This document shows positions 11,066 to 23,633 of a stretch of DNA of 64,000 bases, one piece after another (within the stretch, counting starts at the first letter, position 1; each line of letters opens with the position of its first letter). This DNA comes from Cladochytrium replicatum (Eukaryota; Chytridiomycota; Chytridiomycetes; Cladochytriales; Cladochytriaceae): the NCBI GenBank assembly GCA_025526935.1, contig JAHLKD010000123.1, forward strand, positions 2,501 to 66,500, given 5' to 3'. The translations under genes and the position numbers were made by a program. The notes under the pieces are model-generated. The model ran no database searches and was not told the origin of the DNA. It saw nothing but the letters and a program-made list of their open reading frames with translations.

Positions 11066-12173
11066 TTAATTCCAGTTTCCTGGCTTGAAAGGAACCGGTT
11101 TATCGATCATGACTGGTTCAACCTCGATATCATCCACAGCCATTTCCTTCCCATCGTCACGCTTTACATTGACGCCTTTTTGGATCTTAGACACTTTGAA
11201 TCCATAATTGGCTGCCTTGCTTCCTTGTCCAACGTCATGGGCAAAAGCACTTCCTGCTCCCCGGCACGACCGGTGGCAACGCCATGCGAGGGAAAGTTGG
11301 GCGGGATCTTCACCTTTAAGCATGAGCGATTTGTAGTGCATGGTCAACGAAATGGCAGGGTTCATCGAGGTGGACGTCAATTGGGTCACCGGAACGATGT
11401 TCCTTCCTTGTAGTAATCTGAATCGCAGGCAGGGTTAGGTAGGTCGTGATTGGGATGGTAGGATGCTCCATGTCCAGGATGTTTTGGTTCGCTATTTTGG
11501 CGCTTTTCCAAGACCGAGGCATTTTGAAGTCGTATTCACCGGGATTGGATGGATTGATGGCTAGATTGTAGCTGTTTTCCTTGGCGAGCGTGCCAATGTG
11601 CTTGAGGCTTTCCAAATCGGTAGCGTCGCCTTCAAATCTGTCTAATCCGGAAGCTTTCGTGGTAGCGCTTTTCATGCTAGTGTAGCCTGAACCGATGTAA
11701 CTAACGAGGTGTTGATCGCCGTTGACTTGCGTCCACTTTTTTTGTGATTGCTCCACCCCTTCCAGCTCCTTCATGTAGTTAACATTGTCCTTGAGCTGGC
11801 GGGGTCGCAGAACTTTAGGCTGGTCAATGTGCAAGATATCTTGCAACCGGTTTGACTTTGGCTTAAAAGCTGGATCATTCAAATTGTGTCCGTCCTTCTG
11901 TGGGAAGGGGTGATGGGGCAATTGCTTGTCTTCCAGGTGCATACTGTCTCCGTACCTGTTCCGGGTATGCGTAAATTTGGTTTCCTTCACCGCGGCATTG
12001 ATGGCGGTAGACTGGGTTTCTTTCACCGCAGCTTTGATAATTGGCGAAGAAGAAGCGGAGTACTTCCTGGCGAAGATGAAACTGTGGAGGGAAAAGCACC
12101 TGCCAGTGTAAGGGAAAGGAGCAGTTTTTGCATGGGCGGAACTATAATTAGTTTGGATGGTTCCGTCCTTCAA
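11066..12173 (-). CDS. Hypothetical protein, probable frame break near 11.39 kb
   Basis: Two overlapping minus-strand frames look coding. The first, about 12173-11316, contains AAVKETQST followed by AINAAVKETKFT (an internal duplication), and later NPSNPGEYDFKMPRSW. The second, to 11066, contains NIVPVTQLTSTSMNPAI, VGQGSKAANYGFKVSKIQ, DDIEVEPVMIDKPVPFK and a natural end at GNWN. They meet around 11390-11410 without GT-AG intron signals, which suggests a one-base indel. No ATG starts the upstream frame. A different frame at 12133 begins MQKLLLSLTLAGAFPS, which would be a good signal peptide, so the 5' end may also be disturbed. I do not recognise the family. Confidence 0.35.
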
Positions 12174-12320
12174 GATCCCCTTCTGTTTATGCTACGCTTA
12201 TGTCCCTCGTGGAGGTATTCAAGAAAGCCGATACCATCTATTTTGCTGGATCTTTGAACTAGGCGAGGCTACAGAATGATTGATCAATGCACCTCGCATT
12301 TCACCTCGCATTTCAAGTTC

Positions 12321-13680
12321 CTATCCCTGTTTATTCAGAAGCGAAACAATCCAGGAGTTAAAATTCTCCTCGGCAGGATCTTCTTCTAACAGCTGACGAA
12401 AGGCAAGAGTTCTTTCTTTGTACTGAGGATCCAGGGCCTTATGAATCACAGAGACCACTTTCTCTGGAGTAGCGGAAGAATAGCGCAAACATTGCGGAAC
12501 CAACTGTTTGGCCAGCATCAGATCGCAGAATAGCGGCTGATCCACCAGAAAGGTGACCATGACGGAAGGAGTGCCCGCCAACAAGGCTGCGTGGAGAGTT
12601 CCCGGGCCGCCGTGATGAACCATCAACTTGCATTTCGGCAAAACGACATTGTGTGCAACGTTGAAAACGGGAAACACGCGATCAGAAGAAAATCTCAATT
12701 TCAGGTCTTCGTCCACTAGTCCACTGGCAGTCAGTCCGCCTAAAAAGACGATGATTCGCTCGCCTTCCAACAAAGCAATGATACGCTCAAGAAAAGCCAG
12801 AAACTTGGGAGACGACGTCTGAGTCATGGAGCCGAATCCGATGAAAATGGGAGGAGCACCGTCCTCCAAGAATTTGTTCAATGTGTCATCAACGACGGTT
12901 TCTTCTTCAATCACGTGAATGATTCCGCCCATCACCGCATTATCGGGCCATGCTTTCGGTCGAGGAACCAAATGTTCGCTCAGACTCACGAACACATTTT
13001 GCTTGACGTAGTTTTCACGATACTCCCAAAAATTCTTTTCCACGGGCACTCCCAGATCATTTCGCCAAACCGTGTAGCGCTCTTTGAGCATGTGCCACAT
13101 CACGAACAAAAATGCTTCATTCGACGCAGCGTTGAGGAATCGGGGCATCATTCCTGTCCCAAATACAACAGCTGGGAGCTCTTCGCCTGGAAACGGAATG
13201 GGGACACTGAACAGAAGCCCATAGGGGATTCCCAGTTTCAAGGCCACATTCTGCACAAAGATTGTGGCACCCGTTACAGCGACAAGCAGGTCTGGACGCT
13301 CGGCTTCGCAAGTGCTCATCAGCGATCGTTGAAATCCCAGAATGAGATTTTGCCCCATGACCGCATCCAACGGGTTCACAAACTTCTCACCAAGCCCGTC
13401 CTCCGCAACCACAGATTCAACGCCTAAAGGAAAGAACGGAACTCCTAAGCGCCGGCAATACTTCTCGTAGCTCTGTTCGGCAACCATGTAGCCCATAACC
13501 GGTCGACCATTCAGGTTGAGATTCGAGCGCTGCAGCAGTTGAACCGCAGCGATACCTGGCTGGTGATCTCCACGACTACCGTGTCCAACGACTACCGTGT
13601 CCAACGAAGAGTACTTTGTATGGAACAGGAGGTGGAGAAGCTAGCGTGCCGGTGGCGAGAAGCGGAAGGTGACAGATCAT
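12321..13680 (-). CDS. UDP-glycosyltransferase (GT1 / sterol-glucosyltransferase-like), start region disrupted by a 16-bp duplication
   Basis: A family GT1-type enzyme that moves a sugar from a UDP-sugar to a lipid or other small acceptor. Visible motifs are GHGSRGDHQPGIAAV (N-terminal loop), PPIFIGFGSMT, and the donor-binding MVHHGGPGTLHAALLAGTPSV plus FLVDQPLFCDLM. The open frame covers 13604-12321 but has no ATG. An ATG at 13680 opens with MICHLPLLATG and reaches PYKVLFVGHGSR, the family's expected first strand, in the other frame. Between the two lies a perfect 16-bp tandem duplication (13573-13588 and 13589-13604). Without one copy, the span would be 448 codons exactly in frame. As it stands the protein cannot be made from that ATG. 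This is a very young break, or an assembly artefact. Confidence 0.8.
13573..13604. repeat. Perfect 16-bp tandem duplication
   Basis: The unit cgactaccgtgtccaa is present twice without mismatch, inside the first strand of the glycosyltransferase. Because 16 is not a multiple of three, it shifts the frame. Confidence 0.95.
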
Positions 13681-14300
13681 ACTCTGAGAAAAATCAACCG
13701 TCCAAGCCTCAAATCGATAGCGCATATGATTTAAGTCTTTTCCGGCGAAAGACATTATGTCGCGGCCAACAAATCCGCTGTGGGACTAAATGCACGCGAA
13801 GAGATTCCATCGTCAGGACTTTGCTTCACCTCCACATCTGATTATAAGAGAAGGATCCTGTGAACGAACCTGGCGCTTGCTGTGTGTTTAATGCCGTAAC
13901 AGCGAGTCGATGAGTCATTCTCCAGATTTTAGTCATTTATTCCCTGTTTCTGCATAGTGCCAAAGTCATTGGACTTTGCGAATCCTTTGTGCAATCTGAA
14001 AGCATGAGCGAAATTCTCGGAACAGTCATCAGCGGATCTACAGATGGGTCAGTAGAACACTTTGTCGACCATCGCATGAGATGACATTTAGACGGCGAGC
14101 AGTCACACTTGTAAGAGAGGGTTGGATTAACGAAGCAAAATTCATTAAACTCGAATGTAAGAATCAAAGGAGGGATGGATAGTCAAGCGTTCTCGTCGTC
14201 AGGGACACTTATGAACGAATTTCGCTCTATCTCTTTGATGAAGCGCAAGGCATGATCGCGGAGCAGAAATGGCAGTTTTGTGCAACAGGAGTGAGCAGCA
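13681..14300. other. Intergenic, nothing recognised
   Basis: Upstream of the glycosyltransferase (minus strand) and of a possible rightward gene. Only short frames without coding character are present. No RNA gene or repeat is seen. Confidence 0.3.
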
Positions 14301-16200
14301 TGTCCATTGTTCAGGATTACATGTAACTGTGGACGAACGAAGGATTGCAGGTCATTGGAGGTTTTACTGCTTAACCTGAAGCAGAGGTGCAAGTTGACCA
14401 AGGAAGAGGTCGTTGAGATGAAGAAGAATCGTCCTCAATCTTCCACGCCTAGTTACTTGTTTGTCCTTGCTGCTTTAAGTCTCGCGTATTCAGGAAGATG
14501 GGAAGGCAAGAACGTGCAAGGACAAGTGGCAGGTTTCATGGGTACAACCAGCAAATTTTAAGCATTCTTCGCAGTTGGTTGCGTTTACCACGTTGAGAAA
14601 GAAGTGATATGCGTTCTAGTGAGCGAGACAAATAGCGTCGACGTGGTGGAATTCTCTCGAGAAGAAATGGTAAGCGCGACATTGCTTTTGATCGGGTACT
14701 TGGACGGTAGCACCGTCCACTCAAGATTCAATTGTAGGAATAAACATTTCTTTTAGAAAACCGCTGATTCTCTCTCTTACTTTCAAACGCCACCAGATCA
14801 CAAGCACCATCACCGATGCCATCATTCTGGTCTCCTCTTGCTTTAAGAGCAAAACTGAAGTCGATAAATATTTGACGGAGCAGCAGGAGAAAGAGAAAAT
14901 GTTGTATAATATTAAAAAACAATCGACCAAGAAGTTTCGAAGAAGCCTTTCCCGTGCAATTGCTTTGATTCAGTTGGGATGGCATACGGACAAGGGTTGG
15001 TAAAAGTAAGACCCGAAATGTAGCATCAAAAACTTTGCTAAATGGTTTTGGCAGAGTTTTCCGGAGAAAGCAAATTGGGCGTGTGAACCCAGCGAATAAG
15101 AACATTAAAATGGCGAACAATGGTAAGAAGGTCCCCCTACCCGATGTAAATAGAAAATTGCAAACTTATCAGGGCTGGTTTGCCAGGTTTAAGTGTTTCC
15201 CGATCTGCATTGGCGTTCAAATTGGCGACTGGAAGGCAGCCGCGGAGGAATATTCAGAGAGGCAACCACTTCGCACGAGCATCAAAAGCCAGTCGATGTA
15301 AACTTGACAAATAGAATCATTGATTATTCTTCAGAAGTTTTCAAACAAATCCCACTTTTACTTTTAATAACTTTCGATTCCTTGCCGGAAGCTGGGCGGA
15401 TGACAACCCCAACAATGTCCTCGTCTCGATTCTAAATATGCTGAGATTCGCCAAAAGAAGTTGCAGTATCACGATGAATTCCCATTCGGAGATCATACAA
15501 TGAGAGGACACAAGCGAAATAATTTCCTGATTCCTTTCGTAAGACTAGTTGGTATAATTAAAGGACAGCTAAACCACCTAAAATAGATCAGCGGAGCTTG
15601 TCAAGGCTTTCTCACCACATCGGCACCATCACCGACAATCGCTCATCTTCGCAAAAGGTGCTCCGCGGATCCTCACTCAATGAGAAGCGTGCTCTTCGCG
15701 CACAGCTCGTTTTTCAGATTCAGGCGAGCCGTTTCTTCGTTTCGTCGTACCTTCACGAGTACACTACGGAACTGAAAATTTTCCGACTAGACCGGGACGA
15801 GCAAGGTTCACGGTTAGTCTTATTGGTCTTTGACACGGTAGAACATGCAGTGCCAGCGAAAAACTCTTGGAAGGAAACAATGGAGTTCATAATAAGTGGA
15901 GAAATTGCGTTCGACACCATCGGCATCAGTCAAACGAAACGAGAAGGGAATGTTCAGTGAACATGCTCGGCGTCAAGTGGATCGAGAGACTGAACAAGAC
16001 TGGGCAGACGGGAGATCTATGTTGTCAAGTGATTTATCCGCAGGTTCCAAATGTGAGCTTTCATTAACGACGATCTTAGAATGCACGCTTCATCACCGAA
16101 GTTTAGGCATGAGAATGATCTTGCTTTCAACAAGATTCAAACTCATATGTCTCCACCTCGGTTCTCGGAGACATGGCGGAGTCGTCCCACACTGATCGTT
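14300..16200 (+). CDS. Hypothetical multi-exon gene (boundaries uncertain)
   Basis: Coding-like blocks lie on the plus strand. Around 14370-14528 the frame reads LNLKQRCKLTKEEVVEM. A plausible intron (14529-14573) then leads in phase to VGCVYHVEKEVICVLVSE and EFSREEM. A second GT-AG intron (about 14669-14796) leads to ITSTITDAIILVSS and a Lys-rich helix ending near 15000. Later open blocks at 15053-15120 (KQIGRVNPANKN) and 15598-15957 (LYS/Arg-rich, FFVSSYLHEYTTELKIF) could be further exons or a separate gene. I recognise no domain and could not close a full model, so start and end are nominal. Confidence 0.3.
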
Positions 16201-16969
16201 GCCAGGTGGTTGATGACGGGCCACCTGCACAAACTAGACTGACTGCTGAGAAGTAAGCCACTATCAAGTTTCGCAATGATCGATCGTTGCTAAACTGCTG
16301 TGACGAAAAGTTATGTTGACTTTCTAGCGCATCACGTTTTCCTTTCGTTCAAATCATCATCACGGCCAATGAGTAGTGTAAACTTCTCCGAATTGACGTT
16401 GGAGGAGCTTGGCTTCCGTCGTGCTTCTGCCAGCTCAGCGTCGATCGTTTGAGGAGGACTCGTCCGCCTTCTGCTTGGCAAACCAACCAACTCATATAGG
16501 AAATTTTTGGCTCTATGCAAACGAGATGTGCGAGGATTAGGTGCAACGCTTAGTTTCAAACAGAATTAAAATATGTCAAAAAAAGGGGCATGAAGCTCGA
16601 AAACTGGAGGCTTCGCTCTGTTTCCAGTGTTCGCAAGAAGGAAACACCACATTCCTCTGGTTCAAAACAAACAAAAGGCAAAATTGTATCAAAACGTCAC
16701 CGGACGGAGTGGACATCCAATGCACTCAGCAACAGATTATGCGGCAAGCAGCCATGGACGAGATCAGCAACGAAACGCAGAGAGGGATTACCGGCAGGCG
16801 CTTTGTTCATCACCGATGATAAAAACATTTGAAACTGAGATTCAGAAACATAAACACTCGATTTTATTATTTGAATGAATGCGAAAGCATGGGTGTGTAG
16901 AGCTCGTAAAATAGTGTGGAAGCTATAAATTAGAAATAATTAAAGTTTCTCCAGTGCTAGTGTGAAACA
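16201..16969. other. Intergenic, nothing recognised
   Basis: Low coding character on both strands. The last 100 bases are AT-rich with an ATTTATTATTT-like run at about 16860 and are probably the 3' region of the leftward coiled-coil gene. Confidence 0.3.
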
Positions 16970-19900
16970 TCACTCGGCACCGTCATCCATTCCCACAACG
17001 ATTGGCCGTTCTGCTTTCTGAGTTTGCTGTTGCTGCGAGGAATTTGCCTGCGCTGATCCATCTCCGAGCTTCCCTCCAACCATCAACGACCCAGCCAGGT
17101 TTTGATAAGAAGTTTGCATCTTCTGCCTGTTTCGTTGGGCGTTCCACGATGGATCATAACTATTTCCACCAATCCCACCACTCGGTGCAAGAGTATTCCG
17201 ACTGGAATACACGTTGGGAACTTTTCCCAGCGGTGAAGCTGGACCCAGGTTCGAACCGTTGTAAGGATTTCCACCTCCAAACGCCGCACTACCAGGTCCA
17301 TTCAATCCTTCACTGTAGCTCTTGCTGCTCATCAGGTTTGTCTTCGGAATCAAAATAGCCGTCTGCGTGCTTGCAAAATCGTCGAACCTCTCGCTCTGCA
17401 TTCGGCTTGGCGTACCTGGATGCGGGCTGGTTGCAGCACTTCCCACCAGTCGCTGGAGTCCTGCACCGAGGTACTCCGTTTGATACGAGGATTGTCCATT
17501 CGAGAACCCTCGAGAGCGCGTAGTTGGCATCGACCGTCCTGGAATTGGTGTGATCGGAGAACCCGCTGTGACCGGAGACACCATCTCCGGATCCAGCAAC
17601 ATGTCCACCTGCGCACGTAATCGTCGCGAAAGCTCAGTCACGTTCGACTGCAACCGCTGCACATCCGTATCCTTCTGGATCGACACGTTTCTATACGCCT
17701 GAACTTCCTCGTCGAGCCGCTTGACCTGCTCCAAGAGCGACTGGTGCTTCATTGCAAGGATAGCGATTTCTTGGTCTTTTTGGGTGATCGTATTCTGAAG
17801 GTTGGAGATCTGCCGGCGAGTTCCGGTTTCGTTCGCTGCGATCTCGGATACTCGAGCTTCGAGGCGGAACTTTTCGGCTGTCATTTCGGAGAGCTCCGCT
17901 TTTAGACGAGAGACTTCGTCCGCCATGCCCGAGTTTTGGATCAGCCGTTGATTCAACTGACCTCTCACATTCAAGATCTCCGAATCCATTCCGGCTTTCG
18001 CTGCCTCAAACTTCTCCTGAATTGCCAACAGCTCTTCTTTCTTCCTGTTTCGTAACATTTCCTTCTCTTCAGCTTCCTTCGAAACAGCCCCTTGGAGTCC
18101 GTTGATCTGACCCTGAAGGTCCAGTATACGCTCGTTCTGAGCCTGGATGGCTTCGTCTCTCTGGCGCACAAGCTGACGCAGAAGAGATTCATAGTTCTGA
18201 AGCTCCTGGACTTGACTTTGCGAATCGCCGAGAGCAGATTGTAGCTCCGAGACTTTGTCCTGGAATGCTTGTATCCTCTCCTTGTTTTGTTGTTTGATCT
18301 CACTTTTGGCAGCCAATTCAGCCTCAAAGCGACGGCCAAACTCTTTGAGTTGTCCTTGAACTTCGGCAACATCTCGACCCTTAGCCTGGAGTTCACCAAC
18401 AAGCTGAGCGTTACGGAATGCAGCGTCTTCCTTTTCTTGCTTCAAATTCTCTTCGGCTATTTGAAGCTTTTGTATCTCCTTTTCCTTTTGCTGTAACTGA
18501 CCCCGCTGCTCAGAGCTTTGGCTCCGAAGCTCGGTGATCTCCTGCTGCGACCGAACGATCTCATTCTGTAGCTTCCGATTGTGTTTCCCAGCATGAGCGA
18601 GTTCCTGAGCGAACGATTCGTTCTTTCTGTTCAATTCCTGCATACCTTCACGAAGCTTCGTCTCAACATTCTTGAGATTCTCAATGTCGCGTGAATAGAC
18701 GCCTTCCCGAACAGTGAGTCGCTCGATCTCGCTCGCAAGCTTTCGGTTCTGAGCAGCAACTTCTTCCATATCATTGTAAAACTTGCGTTCCCTCTCGGAC
18801 GCCTTCTCGATCTCGCTCACGTACTGCTTCTCCCTTCGATTCAGCACCTGCAGCTCGCGACGGGCTTCCTGGATCGCTGGTCTGAGGCTGGCCGCCTCCG
18901 CGGCTTCAGCCTGGGATTTTGCCAACTGCGACTTCAAAGATTTGATTTCCTCGTCGCGTTGAGCAGTCGTATGCTCCATCTGCAGGATCTGGACCTCGAG
19001 TTTCATCCTCTGCTCCTTTTCTTTGAGCCATTCGACTTCCCTCTCTCGCGCTAACTGGGTCAGCTTCCGCACTTCCGTTTCGCGACTCTGTAGCCGCTCG
19101 TTGATCTCCTTTTTGAATTGATCGAGTTCCTGTTGAGCGCGTTCCGAGTTTGCAAGGCGATTCTCGGCGTCTAGAAGTGCGCGGTGGAGCTTCTCAGCTT
19201 GGGTCTCGAGTTTTTCGTTCAATAATTGCCATGCAGCTGTGTCCTTTGAGAGTCTGGCCTGCAGGTTCTGGAACTCCTGAAGGACGGAAGCATATTCCTC
19301 AGTTTTCTGAACGAGTGCTTTCTGCAAGGCACGTTGCTCTGACTCTGCTCGACGCTCGTGGTTTCGAAGTTCCTGTAGGTGATTTGTCTGCAAGGCCTGA
19401 GTTTCGGAGAGTAGCTTGTGGTATTCATTTTCAAGTCGCCCAAACTTGGCTCGCTCATCGTCGAGCAGCGACAGTAGCGTTTTGTCGGTTGAGTTCTTTT
19501 GCAATACAATTCGCTCATTAGTCGCAACAAAAGAATATTCATCGCTATCCTCACCTTTGACAGGCTCTTCCGCTCTTTCGTTGCTCCTTTCCCGGACACA
19601 TCTGCAGACTTTGATCTATTTTTCGCCGTCTCCCGATCCCTCAGCTTTCGTTCCCTGTCCCTTTCCCTCTCTCGTTCTCTAGTCCAAGCCGAAGAAGTCG
19701 TCCCAGTTCTGCTCGAAAAGTCAATCTCGAAATCCGAATCAAGAACCGACTTTCCGTCTCTCGAGCTTCTAAACCTGTTCTTCGTGGTATAGCACGACTC
19801 GTCCGGCGACTGTCCCAATCCCGACCTCACAAATTCAGTTCCTCCTCCACTCTTATCCGCACGGTCCAGCGTCGCCTGCACGATATCAGCGACGTCTTTC

Positions 19901-20157
19901 CACGATTTCGCAATGTTGGCCGAGGATTTCGCCGTGGTGGCAATGTCATCGCTTTCATCATCTTGCGTGTAGCGGATTGAACTCGACGCGACGGGTAGAG
20001 CGACGGACGGCTTGGATGCGCAGGATTGAGATGGTGGAGCTGATACAGCTGCTGGTGTCGCTGCCGCCGCCGGCTGGTGGAACAGGGCTCGTTCCTGCTC
20101 GAGGGCGTTGAGCCGTTCTTCGCGTGCACGGAATGCGGCACCGGGAAGGGCAGACAT
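16970..20157 (-). CDS. Long coiled-coil protein (possibly centrosomal/basal body)
   Basis: Two exons (20157-19555 and 19495-16970) with a 59-nt intron carrying a gactaat branch site give 1042 residues. The start is the ATG at 20157 (MSALPGAAFRARE). Residues 1-200 are Ser-rich and disordered, with an RERERERDRERK tract. Residues about 205-800 are almost unbroken heptad coiled coil (for example LRNHERRAESEQRALQKAL, then KEIQKLQIAEENLKQEK). The last 230 residues are Ser/Gly/Pro-rich with basic patches. Such layouts are common in centrosome, basal-body and trafficking scaffolds, which would suit a flagellated fungus, but there is no family-specific motif I can name. It diverges from the RhoGAP-like gene, 229 bp away, suggesting shared control. 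Confidence 0.8.
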
Positions 20158-20386
20158 TTTGGGGGGGTCGTAGAACACTTGGAGAACGGGGAGTTGAGCA
20201 GTAGGTGGAATAGAGAACACTCTGATCCAATTATAAAATTAGCATTCAGGTTGCAGCATCTCCGGATATGCGACTTTGGGTGCTGATTGGAAGGCAAGAT
20301 CGGTCAAGTGTGCTGAGAAACGATTGGAACCTTTGAGCAACAATGGGAGGATACGAATTTGCACGGCTGCTGATCGGACCTTGAAG
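20158..20386. promoter_or_regulatory. Bidirectional promoter region
   Basis: 229 bp lie between the divergent ATGs of the coiled-coil and RhoGAP-like genes. Two CCAAT-type boxes are present: ccaat at about 20227 and its reverse complement attgg at about 20287. A GGGGGGG tract lies at about 20161. Confidence 0.5.
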
Positions 20387-23300
20387 ATGGCGCAAAGCGT
20401 CGCCAGCAAACCCGGCACTCCCGCCGGACTTGATGATCTTTCAGCGGACCTGGATGAGAAGTCCAAACCTCTGGATTCAACTTTGATCCCTAAGGATTAC
20501 CAGTTTCCAGAAGCTATCGAGCCTTACCCACCCGTTCTGCTCAAATCCGATGCCAATCGAGCGTTTCGAACTTACATGAAACCTGGCATGCATCGAGCGT
20601 CCAGCGTTCCTCGGCTGACGAAATCAAGTTTCGATCAGTCTGCGTTGGGTCGTCCAGAAGGTGAATCAACAGTGTTCGCCCATACTGCTGGTAAACTGGA
20701 GAAACAACAGAGTGAATATACCGGCCAAAAGGCGGTCATGCTTTCTCTCGCACCACCATCGGAGCCAATGCGATCTAATCAGAGAGTATCACCAAGGATG
20801 GCTAGAGTTCGACCAGCTGCCACATCATCTCGAACAAAACCAAGCCCTTCAAATCAGCCTGTTGTGCCCGCTGGAAACTTGGACGATGTTGAATCGGATA
20901 GACCTGGATTCAAAGAGCCAATGGGATCAAATCAGATCGACTCTCAGATAACAAATCCGGCCTACGACTCTATCAACGACCTCGTTGCCGCCCTCGAACG
21001 ACTCACAAAAACCGACACTGGTCAATTCAGACGCTATGATCCGCAGAAACCTTCAGGTCGCCGGCGTGGCGTTACCGAGCTTCCCGCACGTCCAAATATG
21101 CCACCTCGACCTCTCATGTCTTCCTACTCCGCCTCAAACCTCTCTGACCGATCCGCAAACTCTGCTAAGTTCAGCGCGGACGGTACTTCCGTGACGATGC
21201 ACAATCGTCCGATCTTCCGACGCTCTGCATCCAACTTGCTTCTGCAAACACAATCGCAGACAAACCTTTCCATAGGAGAAGATCGCATCGAAACCGTCGA
21301 AGAGGTCAGATTGGGAAGCGGAGATTCAAATCCGTCACTGCTTCCTCCTATAACGAGTGGTGGCATCGTTGCTTCCCAGCCGACAAGCAGACGGGGTAGC
21401 TTGCAAAGTGTTATGGCCAACAAGGGATCAAAGAACGGGTCAAAGATCAACCTCGAGACGGCGAGTGTTTTGAGCTCCGCGGTAGATGAACAACATCGTC
21501 AATGGCGCTATGGAACAGCAGATCGAGTGAAACAATCCGAATTCCTACGCAATAGTATGTTCCCAACTCTTCAATTGCCGCATGAAGCTGCATATCTGAT
21601 CTCCCTCAATAGAGGAAAGGGCACGCCGGGTTGCGCAGCAAGCCAGATCGATACTCAAGAAAAGCCGAGGTGAAAGAGACGAAGATGAAGAGGAGCGCGA
21701 GTTTGAATACGAGGAGGACCTGCAACCACAAATTGAGGCACAAGAGGGGCATGTAGATTTGAAATCGATTCACGACAGAATGCGAAGAATCATGGAGCCG
21801 GATCCACCAAAGCTTCGTAGACTGTCCGCACGGCTCGCTGTTGGATCGAGAGGTATCTAAAATCCAGCTTTGCAGAGATTACGCGCTTTAACATGTTTTG
21901 TTTATTTAGGTGCACAAGGAGTTTACGTTGCGCTCAGTAATGCTCTCAACACTACTGGTAAATACTAAGTTGTTCAGCAGCTGGTAATTTGCTAACAGTT
22001 GCGTGTCAGGACAAGATCCAGAAACGCTTTCAGCGACTCGACTTTTTCTGACTGGTTGGTTCATTCGCCAATTGGTAACTTCACCTTCTCTCAACCCGCT
22101 CGCCCATTATTAGACTTTGTTGTTGTCGAGAGCAAAATAAACGAGCTCGTCCAAAACGAGATCAGCACTCGCGTGCACAACATTGACTTTGTCGCACAGA
22201 ATCACATCCCAAAAATGGGAAACGAGGATGCGAAACACTTCTTCTTCAACTGCTTCAATTACTTGAAGTCTCTTCCAGAAGTTTTGAGCCAAGCTGCCGT
22301 GGAGGACCTGATACAGGACATTGGTAGGAGCTACTAAGCACGTTCAGCAAGGATTTTTTAACGACGCTTGTTTTGAAATAGAGTTAGCCGAAGATGGCCA
22401 GGAGCGATTATTCCTGATTCAGAAATGCATGGCGAGAATGGGTAGGGAGGAATACGTCGTATTGAAAGCTGCCGTGGGGCATCTTTTCCGGTACAATCCC
22501 TCTGAAAGGGCAATGTTTTTCCTTACTCATCGATTCTAAGAATATCAATCCTGATGGATCAGGATGTCAGCCAAGGTATAGCGTTCACCATGGCGCCAAT
22601 TCTCTTCCGACGACGACAAAAACCTGCTGCGACTCCCTCAAGTGCGATCATCATGCCTAGCCCAGCCGTTCTCCGTATGCAAGCATCACAGGGTACCTTT
22701 GCTAGGACACCACGGAGTGGGACTGTTGCTGAACCCAGCAATATTGATGTACCAGTGCAAGAACCAGCAGGTCCTGTTCAAATACTGAATGATTTCGCAA
22801 GCTCGGTCTCGATCATGCTGGCAGGACAGAATGCAGGTCCACGAGATAGTCAGCTCTCTGCAACTTTGGACGACACCCTCGGCGATGAAATGTTGCGAAA
22901 TTTCCTGAACAAGCCGATACCTGGGGTCCGCGCGGATGTTGCACTCGAGCGGATCAAGGATCCTGTTCTCATGCCTCCCAAATATGATATTTCACCTTCC
23001 GTTGCCAGCTCGGGTTCCAGAACCGAGGACTACCAGTCCATCCATTCTGACTTTCTGCGAACAGTCACGACATATCCAGTGAGACCCCCACTGACACCAG
23101 AGCCCAGCGCTCAGTCGTTGAGGGTGACAGTACAAACGGAAAAACCGCTTTCCCCAATCGAAGGATCTCCAGCTGGTACCCCGCAATCTGCGCCAAGCGT
23201 TGTTTCTGAAATGGGGAAACCGAGGGCACCACTAGCTACAGCGGTGCGTGTGAAAGCACAAGAGGACGATGTCACGAGTGATGATCTATTCAATAGCATT

Positions 23301-23408
23301 TTCGCGACCAACGTTGTGCTCAGCGCCGAAGCCTCCGCTCTTGCTTTGCTGATCCAGGAATTCGAGCGGATATTTATGTGGAATACGTTTGGACAAACCC
23401 GAAGATAA
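20387..23408 (+). CDS. RhoGAP-like domain protein
   Basis: Seven exons (20387-21554, 21613-21852, 21910-21957, 22010-22054, 22114-22323, 22382-22490, 22571-23408) join in phase to 885 residues. The first 430 residues are Ser/Pro-rich and disordered, followed by an acidic patch (DEDEEEREFEYEEDLQ). A RhoGAP-like fold is suggested at about 500-625 by KHFFFNCFNYLKSLPEVLSQ (the LPEPL-type motif), then EYVVLKAAVGHLFR and GIAFTMAPILFR, which match the helices ending in NLAxxFAPxL. RhoGAPs switch off Rho-family GTPases. I do not see the arginine-finger loop (GxxRxxG), so catalysis is doubtful. The intron at 22055-22113 uses a weak gttggt donor and was chosen because it alone keeps phase. Confidence 0.65.
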
Positions 23409-23633
23409 TTCGGAGGGGAGTCTGTCACCCAGGATTGACTTAAGTTTAAAGTATCGAACGAATTTGATATTAAGGTGCACATGTAAGGAGATCGCTGTGC
23501 TGATGCTGGTTCGTTGCCACGGGTGAAGGCACATCTGGATTGTGACAGAGAAAGTAGCTCTATTCACAGTCTCCTAATACAAACACATCGTATTGTCTCC
23601 AGTGCCCATACACCGTTTGACGCTGTGCCATCT

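Noticed and set aside
21999-22337. Open frame of 112 codons read as a separate gene
   Set aside because: It covers exons 4-5 and an intron of the RhoGAP-like gene. The spliced model explains it better.
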